DNA from: Campylobacterales bacterium
Lineage (GTDB): Bacteria > Campylobacterota > Campylobacteria > Campylobacterales > SZUA-545
Direction: 5' to 3'
NCBI GenBank assembly: GCA_025800305.1
Contig: JAOXRY010000219.1
Span: 1 to 22,917 of the forward strand
DNA length: 22,917 nucleotides
Under the pieces are notes generated by a model. It saw nothing but the letters and a program-made list of their open reading frames with translations. It had not been told where the DNA came from and made no database searches. The first letter of the stretch is position 1. Each line of letters starts with the position of its first letter. Of the stretch, positions 16,614-22,917 are shown one piece after another. The translations under genes and the position numbers were made by a program.

Positions 16614-17130
16614 TATTAAAGAACAAACAATAAAACTACATGAACAGTTAGAACAGCAGCCTTTGCTGAAAAAACTTTCTACAGGAGATTTTGATAAAGG
16701 GCTCTATATTGAGATTTTAAAAAGATTTTATGGGGTTATTATCTCTATAGAAAATAGTATTGATGATGAGATTTTCCCCAACAAAAGAGGGGAACTTTTA
16801 AAAGAAGATCTAAAAGAGTTAGATTTTTTTGATAGTGAGAGAATAGAAACTTTAGATATTTCTATATCCAACTTAAGCGAAATGTTAGGGTTTGTCTACG
16901 TTTTAGAAGGATCTAGAAATGGTGGTATATATCTTTGCAAAATTATAAAAGAAAAGGATAGCTCTCTTCCTTGTAGATATTTTTATGGAATGGGTGAAAA
17001 GACAAGGGAATATTGGATTGGATTTATGGGAAGTCTACCTTCTAAGATAGATGATCAAAAATCATTTTCCAGTGGAGTAGAAAAATGCTATCAGATATTA
17101 ATAGATTGGTTTAGTTATGAACGGTCTTGA
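16606..17130 (+). CDS. bphO: heme oxygenase, bacteriophytochrome-associated (BphO-like)
   Basis: A 174-residue protein of the biliverdin-producing heme oxygenase fold. His12 (in KLHEQLE) is placed as the proximal heme ligand. The signature helix YVLEGSRNGG (98-107) corresponds to the YxxEGSxLGG motif, with Asn where Leu is usual. The family opens heme to biliverdin IX-alpha with release of iron and carbon monoxide. The next gene, overlapping by 14 bases, encodes a phytochrome that needs biliverdin, so the function as chromophore supplier is well supported by context. It also overlaps the fusion gene upstream by 8 bases. At 174 residues it is slightly shorter than typical BphO (around 190-200). 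Heme degradation for iron, given the Fur-linked genes nearby, is a secondary possibility. Confidence 0.88.
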   Translation: MVNIKEQTIKLHEQLEQQPLLKKLSTGDFDKGLYIEILKRFYGVIISIENSIDDEIFPNKRGELLKEDLKELDFFDSERIETLDISISNLSEMLGFVYVLEGSRNGGIYLCKIIKEKDSSLPCRYFYGMGEKTREYWIGFMGSLPSKIDDQKSFSSGVEKCYQILIDWFSYERS

Positions 17131-18541
17131 TAAGTTTCTTTCTAATACCTATAACCTAAATAACTGTGATAAAGAGCCTGTTCATATTCCAGGGCTTATA
17201 CAATCTTTTGGTTGTCTAGTTATAGCTTCTAATGTGACAAAGTTGATTCTTGCAGTAAGTGAAAATATAGAGAGGTTAGGTTTTAAAAAAGAAGATCTTG
17301 TAGGATCTCCTTTATTGGCTTTTTTTGATAATGAAAAGATTTTAAATAGTAAGATAGATGATCTTTTTCTTAGAGATGTCTCTTTTCTTGGGAAAAACTA
17401 CTGCCTAACTAAGACAGTGAATGAAGGTTTTATTTATATTGAAGTCTTACCAAAGATAGAAAAAAAACACCAGATCTCTTTAGATGTCACTGAAGTTATG
17501 ACACAAGAACTTTTCTTTCATGATATAGTTTGGAAGCTTTACAGCAGTAGCGATTACGAAAGGGTGATGTATTATAAATTTGATGAAGATTATAATGGAG
17601 AAGTTGTAGCAGAAGGAAAAGACGAAAATCTAGAAAGTTATTTAGGACTTCACTACCCAGCCTCTGATATTCCAAAGCAGGTCAGAGCTCTTTTTGCATT
17701 GAACCCAATTAGAGTTATACAAGATACTCACGATACACCTATAAGACTTTATCCTAGTACAGAGATAAGAAGTTCTAAACCTTGGAATTTGACCCCTTGT
17801 ATTACAAGAGGAGTCTCACCTATTCATATTCAATATTTGGAAAATATGAAGGTTAGATCTTCGATGTCTTTCTCAATTGTAAATGAAAGGGGTAGACTTA
17901 TTGGTTTAATTGCTTTTCATAGTAGCCAACCTGTAGATATAGATCTAAGTTTTATAGAGACATTAACAACATTAAGAGAAAAAATTGGAAATGGACTTCC
18001 TTTATTGGAGGAGTATGAAAATCAAAGTGGAGTACTTCGTCTTGAAGAGATAAAAACAAGAATTTTGATAGAAGCTGATAAAAATTCTTTGATGGATGAC
18101 ATTGTTTTGTCAATGATTTTAGAAATTGGAGATTGTGAAGGGTGCATTGTATATGAGGAAGGGAAAAACTTTAATTACAATATAGATATCTCCAAAGAGT
18201 ATCTTGAATATATGGTAAAAACTTTAAATGACCTTGAAGAGCACCAAGAGTTTGCCACAAGAAGTATGATCCTTCATTTTTCAGATGTTCTTACTAATTT
18301 AGAGACCTTTAGTGGACTTTATGGTTTAAAAACTAATAAAGGTTGGTTGCTACTTTTTAAAAAGGAGAAGATAGAAGAAGTTAATTGGGCAGGAAAACCT
18401 GAAAAAACTGATATTAATGGAACTTTAAATCCAAGAAGTTCTTTTGAACTTTGGTCTGAAAGTGTGAAAAACACCTCCAAAAGTTGGGCACCTTTTAGAC
18501 GTAGATTCTTACGAAATATTGTGGATGCAGTCTACAGATAA
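17117..18541 (+). CDS. bphP: bacteriophytochrome photosensory module (PAS-GAF-PHY) without output domain
   Basis: The 474-residue protein has the full photosensory core and stops directly after it. PAS, about 14-115: Cys17 precedes EPVHIPGLIQSFG and is the expected biliverdin-binding cysteine. GAF, about 130-300: PASDIP (181-186, key Asp184), SPIHIQYLENM with His237, and LIGLIAFHS with His268. PHY, about 305-470: WAGKP (424-428) and tongue PRSSFELW (439-446, key Arg440). These correspond to Cys24, Asp207, His260, His290 and the PRxSF arginine of Deinococcus BphP, so red/far-red photochemistry is likely. No histidine kinase, GGDEF or other effector is fused. The signal must pass to a separate partner, most simply the CheR-like protein encoded next (17-base overlap) or the upstream kinase or CheB-CheR fusion. 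Confidence 0.93.
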   Translation: MNGLDKFLSNTYNLNNCDKEPVHIPGLIQSFGCLVIASNVTKLILAVSENIERLGFKKEDLVGSPLLAFFDNEKILNSKIDDLFLRDVSFLGKNYCLTKTVNEGFIYIEVLPKIEKKHQISLDVTEVMTQELFFHDIVWKLYSSSDYERVMYYKFDEDYNGEVVAEGKDENLESYLGLHYPASDIPKQVRALFALNPIRVIQDTHDTPIRLYPSTEIRSSKPWNLTPCITRGVSPIHIQYLENMKVRSSMSFSIVNERGRLIGLIAFHSSQPVDIDLSFIETLTTLREKIGNGLPLLEEYENQSGVLRLEEIKTRILIEADKNSLMDDIVLSMILEIGDCEGCIVYEEGKNFNYNIDISKEYLEYMVKTLNDLEEHQEFATRSMILHFSDVLTNLETFSGLYGLKTNKGWLLLFKKEKIEEVNWAGKPEKTDINGTLNPRSSFELWSESVKNTSKSWAPFRRRFLRNIVDAVYR

Positions 18542-19193
18542 AGAGTTTGATCTAGAAATCTACAAGAAAGAGTTTGTAGATATGAAGTCAAACCAAGGGG
18601 AACTTCAAAAGGAGAGTTTTCTTAATTCTACAACTGGCTTTTTTCGTGACTTAGAGGTTTTCGAATATTTAAAAGAGACTTTGAAGAAAGAAAAAAAGAA
18701 GAAAATAAGAGTTTTAAATATTGGCTGTTCAACTGGTGAAGAGACTTACTCATTAGCAATGGTTTTTCAAGAAGTAGAAATTGATTTTTTGATCTTTGGG
18801 ACAGATATCAATGAAGAATCTCTAAATTGTAGTTCAAGAGGAGCTTATGAAAAAGTAGACTTACTACCTCTTTCTAAAAAGCAAAAAGAGAATTTCTTCA
18901 CTTGTGTGGATGATACATATTTTGTTAATAAAAATCTAAAATCTAAAATTATGTTTTTAAAAGAGAGTATCAACCATTTAAAAAAATACAACGAAATAGA
19001 TTTAGTAGTTTGTAGGAATCTTCTTATATATTTAAAAAAGGAAGTTCAAAATACCTTTGCTAAAGATATCCACAAACTTTTAAAAGAAGATGGAATTGTA
19101 GTTTTGGGAAAAAGTGAATATCCAGAAGAGTTTGATAAGTTGTTTGATAATATTGATTTTTCGAAAAAAATTTTTAGGAAGAGAAAACTTTGA
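18525..19193 (+). CDS. short CheR-type SAM-dependent methyltransferase
   Basis: The preferred start is the ATG at 18525 (222 residues); a TTG two codons earlier (18519) is also possible, and neither has a strong ribosome site. Counting from the TTG, CheR motifs are GFFRD (40-44), SAM loop LNIGCSTGEETYS (66-78), FGTDINEESL (93-102) and VVCRNLLIYL (163-172). The N-terminal all-helical CheR domain found in receptor methyltransferases is missing; only a 30-residue charged lead replaces it. It overlaps the phytochrome gene by 17 bases and the trmD start by 4 (TTGA). The frame is open upstream back to 18468, so phytochrome and CheR frames coexist for 74 bases. Role inferred: output enzyme of the light sensor, methylating chemoreceptors or another protein. 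Confidence 0.88.
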   Translation: MQSTDKEFDLEIYKKEFVDMKSNQGELQKESFLNSTTGFFRDLEVFEYLKETLKKEKKKKIRVLNIGCSTGEETYSLAMVFQEVEIDFLIFGTDINEESLNCSSRGAYEKVDLLPLSKKQKENFFTCVDDTYFVNKNLKSKIMFLKESINHLKKYNEIDLVVCRNLLIYLKKEVQNTFAKDIHKLLKEDGIVVLGKSEYPEEFDKLFDNIDFSKKIFRKRKL

Positions 19194-19861
19194 AAATAAC
19201 CTATGTTACTTTATTTAAAAATCTAATAGATTACTACTTTCATGACTCAATTTTGAAAATAGCAAAAGAGAAAGAACTTTTTGAGATAGATTATAAAAAT
19301 CCAAGAGACTATACAACTGATAAACATAATAGAGTGGATGACTATAAACAAGGAGGCGGAGCAGGAATGGTTATGACTCCTCAACCTTTGTTTGATCTTC
19401 TTGGTGAGATAAAAGAAAAAAATCCCCAAGCAAAGATTATATTTCCTGTTCCTGCTGGAAAACCATTTCGTCAAAACGATTCTGTAAGACTTGCCAAACA
19501 AGAACATTTAGTTTTTGTAAGTGGAAGATATGAAGGGATTGATGAAAGAGTTATAGAGACATATGCTGATGAAGTATTTTCCATTGGTGATTATGTTTTA
19601 ACAGGAGGGGAATTACCATCTTTAGTGATGAGTGATGCTATTTTGAGAAACATTGAAGGAGTTCTTGGAAATAATGAGTCTTTAGAAGAAGAAAGTTTCA
19701 ATACTGACCTATTAGAAGCTCCCAGCTTTGCAAAACCTTATGATTTTAGAAGTATTTTATCCGTTTCAGAAAACTTAAAGGGTAATCATGCTAATATCCG
19801 CTCCCAAAATTTAAAAATGGCTCAATTAAAAACAAAATATTTTAGACCAGATTTGGTTTGA
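19190..19861 (+). CDS. trmD: tRNA (guanine-N1)-methyltransferase TrmD
   Basis: The 223-residue enzyme methylates G37 of tRNAs with SAM, which prevents frameshifting. Conserved trefoil-knot segments are visible: YKQGGGAGMVM (near 51-61), FVSGRYEGIDERV (109-121) and FSIGDYVLTGGELPSLVMSDA (130 and onward). The C-terminus (LLEAPSFAKPY, LKGNHANI, KYFRPDL) is the form I associate with Campylobacterota. Translation starts at TTG with AGGAAGAG 5 bases upstream, and the start overlaps the CheR stop (TTGA). TrmD normally follows rpsP and rimM; here it is coupled to a light-signalling operon. rplS follows after 16 bases. Confidence 0.97.
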   Translation: MKITYVTLFKNLIDYYFHDSILKIAKEKELFEIDYKNPRDYTTDKHNRVDDYKQGGGAGMVMTPQPLFDLLGEIKEKNPQAKIIFPVPAGKPFRQNDSVRLAKQEHLVFVSGRYEGIDERVIETYADEVFSIGDYVLTGGELPSLVMSDAILRNIEGVLGNNESLEEESFNTDLLEAPSFAKPYDFRSILSVSENLKGNHANIRSQNLKMAQLKTKYFRPDLV

Positions 19862-19877
19862 GAAAAAAGGTTAAAAA

Positions 19878-20249
19878 ATGAAAAATAAATACATCGCAGC
19901 ATTTGAAGATGCTCAAATCGCAGCACAAAACAGAGAAACTCCTGCTTTTAGAGCTGGTGATACTTTAAAACTAGGTATTAGAATTAAAGAAGGTGACAAA
20001 ACAAGAGTTCAGACTTTTGAAGGTGTTTGTATCTCTGTAAGAGGTGAAGGTCTTGGTAAAACAATTATCGTAAGAAAAATGGGTGCTAACAACATCGGTG
20101 TTGAGAGAGTTTTCCCACTTTATTCTGAGAGTTTAGAAACTATTGAAGTTGTTAGAAAAGGTAGAGTAAGAAGAGCAAAATTATTCTATTTAAGAAACCT
20201 AAGAGGTAAAGCTGCAAGAATTAAAGAACTTAAGCCTAAAAAAGCTTAG
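19878..20249 (+). CDS. rplS: 50S ribosomal protein L19
   Basis: A 123-residue protein with the standard L19 features: PAFRAGDTLKLGIRIKEGDKTRVQ near 23-46, FEGVCISVRGEGLGKTIIVRK, and the basic tail GRVRRAKLFYLRNLRGKAARIKE. L19 sits at the 30S-50S interface. AAAAAGG stands before the ATG. The trmD-rplS order is conserved in most bacteria. Codon choice is more optimised and GC-richer than in the signalling genes upstream, as expected for a ribosomal gene. Confidence 0.98.
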   Translation: MKNKYIAAFEDAQIAAQNRETPAFRAGDTLKLGIRIKEGDKTRVQTFEGVCISVRGEGLGKTIIVRKMGANNIGVERVFPLYSESLETIEVVRKGRVRRAKLFYLRNLRGKAARIKELKPKKA

Positions 20250-20254
20250 TTCAC

Positions 20255-20314
20255 TTTGGTGGCTACACCAAAATTGTAGATTATTAAAGACTTTATAAAA
20301 AGTCTAACCTTTTT
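20255..20314 (+). other. two hairpins just after rplS
   Basis: TTTGGTG/CACCAAA (20255-20261 with 20266-20272, 4-base loop) has no T tract and may be a processing or 3'-end stabilising stem. AGACTTT/AAAGTCT (20288-20294 with 20299-20305) is followed after four bases by TTTTT and could be a weak terminator. The stronger terminator lies 30 bases on. Confidence 0.5.
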
Positions 20315-20343
20315 CAAACTTATTATCGTGATATTTATATGAC

Positions 20344-20374
20344 AAGGTATGGGAACTCTCCCATGCCTTTTTTT
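20344..20374 (+). terminator. strong rho-independent terminator of the trmD-rplS operon
   Basis: AAGGTATGGGA (20344-20354) pairs with TCCCATGCCTT (20359-20369) over 11 bp (one G-U) around a 4-base loop and ends in an uninterrupted T run (20368-20374). It closes the whole plus-strand operon before gyrA. Confidence 0.92.
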
Positions 20375-20417
20375 GTTTAAACTCTTTCCCTAAATCCTTT
20401 TATAACCTACTTTTAGG

Positions 20418-20428
20418 TAGAATATACA
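20418..20428 (+). promoter_or_regulatory. candidate gyrA promoter -10 region
   Basis: TAGAAT and TATACA overlap at 20418-20428 in the AT-rich gap between the rplS terminator and gyrA, the only room for a gyrA promoter. No clear -35 is present. The remainder of the 20375-20475 gap holds AT-rich sequence and, at 20462-20467, the gyrA ribosome site TAAGGA. Confidence 0.4.
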
Positions 20429-20475
20429 AATTTTTTTAAAGCTGGTGTATTCTAGCCATAGTAAGGAACTGTTAA

Positions 20476-22764
20476 ATGTCGAATCTTTTAAATAATGAAG
20501 ATATTTTAGATGTTAAAATTGAAGATACTCTAAAGGGAAGCTACCTTGATTACTCAATGAGTGTAATCATTGGTCGTGCTCTTCCTGATGTTAGAGATGG
20601 GTTAAAACCTGTTCATAGAAGAATTTTATATGCTATGGACAAACTAAATCTTTCTCATAGATCCCCGTATAAAAAGTCCGCAAGGATTGTCGGTGATGTA
20701 ATCGGTCAGTATCACCCACATGGTGATAGCTCTGTTTATGACGCTCTTGTAAGACTTGCTCAAGACTTTTCAATGAAAGAGCCTTTAGTTGACGGTCAAG
20801 GAAACTTCGGTTCCATTGATGGTGATAACGCTGCGGCAATGAGATATACAGAAGCAAGAATGACTCAGATCTCAGAAGAACTTCTAACAGATCTTGATAA
20901 AGATACAGTTGATTTTATTCCTAACTATGACGATTCCACAAATGAACCAGCAGTTCTTCCAGCAAAATACCCTAACTTACTTGTAAATGGTTCTAGTGGT
21001 ATTGCTGTTGGTATGGCAACAAATATTCCTCCTCATAACCTTGGAGAGGTTTTAGATGCGACTATACACCTTGTAGATAATCCAGACTCTACTTTTGAAG
21101 ATCTAATGGAGTTTATTAAAGCTCCAGATTTTCCAACAGGTGGTATTATCTACGGAAAAAAAGGTATTTTAGATGCCTATAGTACAGGTAGAGGAAAGAT
21201 AAAAGTAAGAGCTAAATATCATATCGAACAACTTCCTAAAAAAGAGATTGTTGTTGTTGATGAGCTTCCTTACCAAGTAAATAAAGCAAGATTGATTATT
21301 CAAATTGCAGAGCTTGTAAAAAACAAAGATATTGAGGGAATCTCAGAAGTTAGAGATGAGTCTGACAGAGAAGGTATGAGAATTGTAATTGAGTTAAAAA
21401 GAGATGCAATGAGTGAAATCGTTGTAAATAATCTTTTTAAACAGACTCAAATGCAAGTTACATTTGGAATGATTCTTCTTTCAATTGTAAATCAAGAACC
21501 AAAGATTATGAATATCCCTGAGATTCTTACAGTTTTCCTTTCACATAGAAAAACAGTTGTAATTAGAAGAACAATCTTTGAACTGGAAAAAGCAAAGAAG
21601 AGAGCTCATATTTTAGAAGGTCTTAGAATTGCCCTTGATAATATTGATGAGATTGTTGCTCTTATTAGATCTAGTGCAGATGGTGCTGAAGCAAAAGTTG
21701 CACTTGCTGATAGATTTAACTTAAGTGACGTTCAATCTCAAGCTATCTTGGATATGAGACTTCAAAGACTAACAGGTCTTGAAAGAGATAAAATTGAAGC
21801 AGAATACCAAGAACTTATGGCGTTAATTGAAAGATTAACTGCTATTTTAAAATCTGATAATCTATTAAAAGATGAGATTAAAAAAGAGTTTATCGAACTT
21901 AAAGAGAAGTATGATACTCCAAGAAAAACTGATATCGAAGATGACTATGATGATATCGATATGGAAGATCTGATTCCTAATGAACCAATGGTTGTAACTA
22001 TTACTCATAGAGGATATATTAAAAGAGTTCCACTGAAAACTTATGAAAGACAAAACAGAGGTGGTAAAGGTAAAACTGCTGTTACTACTTATGATGATGA
22101 TTTCATTGAAAGTTTCTTCATTGCCAATACTCATGATACACTATTATTTACAACAAATATCGGACAGCTTCATTGGTTAAAAGTATATAGAATTCCAGAA
22201 GCTGGAAGAAACGCAAAAGGAAAAGCGGTTGTTAATCTAATCAATCTAAAAGATGAAAGTGAGAAGATTCAATCAATTATTCCAACAACTGATTTTGACG
22301 AGAGTAAATCATTAGCATTCTTTACGAAAAACGGTTTAATCAAAAGAACAAAACTATCTGAATACTCCAATGTAAGAAGTAATGGTGTAAGAGCTATTAA
22401 TCTTGATGAGGGAGATGAAGTTGTAACTGTTGTTATAATTGACCCTAGTATTCAAGAAGTGTTCTGTTTAACCAAAAAGGGTATGTGTATTAGATTCCCG
22501 ATTGATAGCGTAAGAGAGATTGGTAGAACATCACGTGGTGTAACTGCTATTAAGTTTAAAATAGATGGAGATTTTGTTGTTGGTGCAACAGCTACATCTA
22601 GCCCAGAACAAGAGATCTTAACTATTGGAGAAAAAGGTGTAGGTAAGAGAACAGAGGTTGACCTATACAGACTTCAAAGTAGAGCTGGTACAGGTACAAT
22701 AGCTATGAAATTATCTGATAAAACAGGTGAACTAGTAGGTGTTGTTATGAATGTGCAGCCATGA
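20476..22764 (+). CDS. gyrA: DNA gyrase subunit A, 3' end replaced by foreign sequence
   Basis: GyrA is the breakage-reunion subunit of the topoisomerase that introduces negative supercoils. The frame gives 762 residues, but the authentic part ends near residue 757 (GELVGVVM), inside the C-terminal beta-propeller; family members usually have over 800 residues. Catalytic Tyr124 lies in AMRYTEARM. The quinolone-resistance region reads HPHGDSSVYDA (80-90) with Ser85 and Asp89, the positions equivalent to E. coli Ser83 and Asp87, so it looks like a susceptible type. The GyrA box is QNRGGKG (positions near 527-533). Downstream of about 22749 the sequence departs from GyrA, and a chance TGA closes the frame at 22762-22764. 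The gene should be treated as partial, not as a natural truncation. Confidence 0.93.
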   Translation: MSNLLNNEDILDVKIEDTLKGSYLDYSMSVIIGRALPDVRDGLKPVHRRILYAMDKLNLSHRSPYKKSARIVGDVIGQYHPHGDSSVYDALVRLAQDFSMKEPLVDGQGNFGSIDGDNAAAMRYTEARMTQISEELLTDLDKDTVDFIPNYDDSTNEPAVLPAKYPNLLVNGSSGIAVGMATNIPPHNLGEVLDATIHLVDNPDSTFEDLMEFIKAPDFPTGGIIYGKKGILDAYSTGRGKIKVRAKYHIEQLPKKEIVVVDELPYQVNKARLIIQIAELVKNKDIEGISEVRDESDREGMRIVIELKRDAMSEIVVNNLFKQTQMQVTFGMILLSIVNQEPKIMNIPEILTVFLSHRKTVVIRRTIFELEKAKKRAHILEGLRIALDNIDEIVALIRSSADGAEAKVALADRFNLSDVQSQAILDMRLQRLTGLERDKIEAEYQELMALIERLTAILKSDNLLKDEIKKEFIELKEKYDTPRKTDIEDDYDDIDMEDLIPNEPMVVTITHRGYIKRVPLKTYERQNRGGKGKTAVTTYDDDFIESFFIANTHDTLLFTTNIGQLHWLKVYRIPEAGRNAKGKAVVNLINLKDESEKIQSIIPTTDFDESKSLAFFTKNGLIKRTKLSEYSNVRSNGVRAINLDEGDEVVTVVIIDPSIQEVFCLTKKGMCIRFPIDSVREIGRTSRGVTAIKFKIDGDFVVGATATSSPEQEILTIGEKGVGKRTEVDLYRLQSRAGTGTIAMKLSDKTGELVGVVMNVQP

Positions 22765-22917
22765 ATTGGCGTCTGTAATTGGAAATCTCAGGGCATCGAT
22801 GGCAAAGGTGCCACGAATCCAAAATCCAGAAATCCAGACTTTGCTTCTTAGTTGGCAAACGGAAATACGAAATTACTGATCTCCTCCTGTGGGGGTCTGG
22901 AATAGTATGACAGTATG
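22749..22917. other. terminal segment of different composition, likely chimeric join
   Basis: From about 22749 the GyrA reading breaks off where several more propeller strands are expected. The last 154 bases (22764-22917) have 68 G or C by hand count, about 44 percent, against the clearly AT-rich remainder of the window. I see no gene, ribosome site, inverted terminal repeat or transposase in it. It looks like host, vector or other-genome DNA joined by an assembly or cloning error; a genuine insertion into gyrA is less likely since gyrA is essential. Confidence 0.7.

Noticed and set aside
20250..20475. tRNA or small RNA gene in the rplS-gyrA gap
   Set aside because: The hairpins there do not form a cloverleaf, and the strongest one is a plain terminator with a T tract.
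22764..22917. Insertion sequence or transposon end disrupting gyrA
   Set aside because: No transposase fragment, terminal inverted repeat or target duplication can be seen, and only one side of the junction is available.
1..22917. CRISPR array, prophage or toxin-antitoxin system
   Set aside because: No spaced direct repeats, phage structural genes or recognisable toxin/antitoxin pairs were found; the only tandem repeat is the heptad-coding stretch in the CheB-CheR fusion.

Overview
The window comes from an AT-rich bacterium, most likely a Campylobacterota (Epsilonproteobacteria) member of the Arcobacter/Sulfurimonas type. The signs are the histidine-kinase H-box style (HHWRQPLN), the TrmD C-terminus of the type I associate with Campylobacter relatives, an NnrS protein beside ABC transporter genes, and the codon use. 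I cannot name the genus. Both ends are cut: base 1 lies inside an apbE-like gene, and gyrA at the right end runs into about 150 bases of different, more GC-rich DNA that looks like a chimeric junction.

Left part (1-8366, minus strand): an iron/heme-redox and envelope locus. In order of transcription it holds a di-heme MauG/cytochrome c peroxidase-family lipoprotein with its own terminator, then a Fur-box-controlled imelysin lipoprotein (IcmP-like) followed by a second terminator, then a DUF1111 di-heme protein, a second, divergent imelysin lipoprotein, a membrane fatty-acid/sterol hydroxylase, an outer-membrane porin with a coiled-coil N-terminus, and a secreted ApbE flavin transferase (partial). 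The last five lie within 0-11 bases of each other or overlap. The gene set resembles the Fur-regulated icmP/imelysin/DUF1111 cluster of Pseudomonas, with the hydroxylase, porin and ApbE added.

Middle (about 8367-11311, plus strand): a divergent intergenic region with a second Fur-like palindrome drives an ABC permease, an ABC ATPase and NnrS. No substrate-binding protein is present. The permease apparently starts at CTG. The ATPase has no standard start codon and is preceded by an 80-base segment with a 29-codon ORF and three small inverted repeats.

Centre-right (11356-20249, plus strand): a perfect extended -10 promoter precedes a chain of overlapping genes. They encode a PAS-like/histidine kinase, a 1397-residue CheB-CheR-PAS-GGDEF-EAL fusion, a BphO-type heme oxygenase, a bacteriophytochrome photosensory module with no output domain, a short CheR-type methyltransferase, and then trmD and rplS. 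This is the most interesting system here. The cell would make its own biliverdin, sense red/far-red light with a stand-alone PAS-GAF-PHY protein, and probably pass the signal to separate CheR/CheB-type and cyclic-di-GMP enzymes. The operon runs by a TTGA overlap into the essential trmD-rplS pair, which has lost its usual rpsP/rimM neighbours in this window.

Right end (20250-22917): a strong terminator, a probable gyrA promoter, gyrA cut in its C-terminal propeller, and the foreign-looking tail.

I saw no CRISPR array, tRNA, rRNA, insertion sequence or phage gene.
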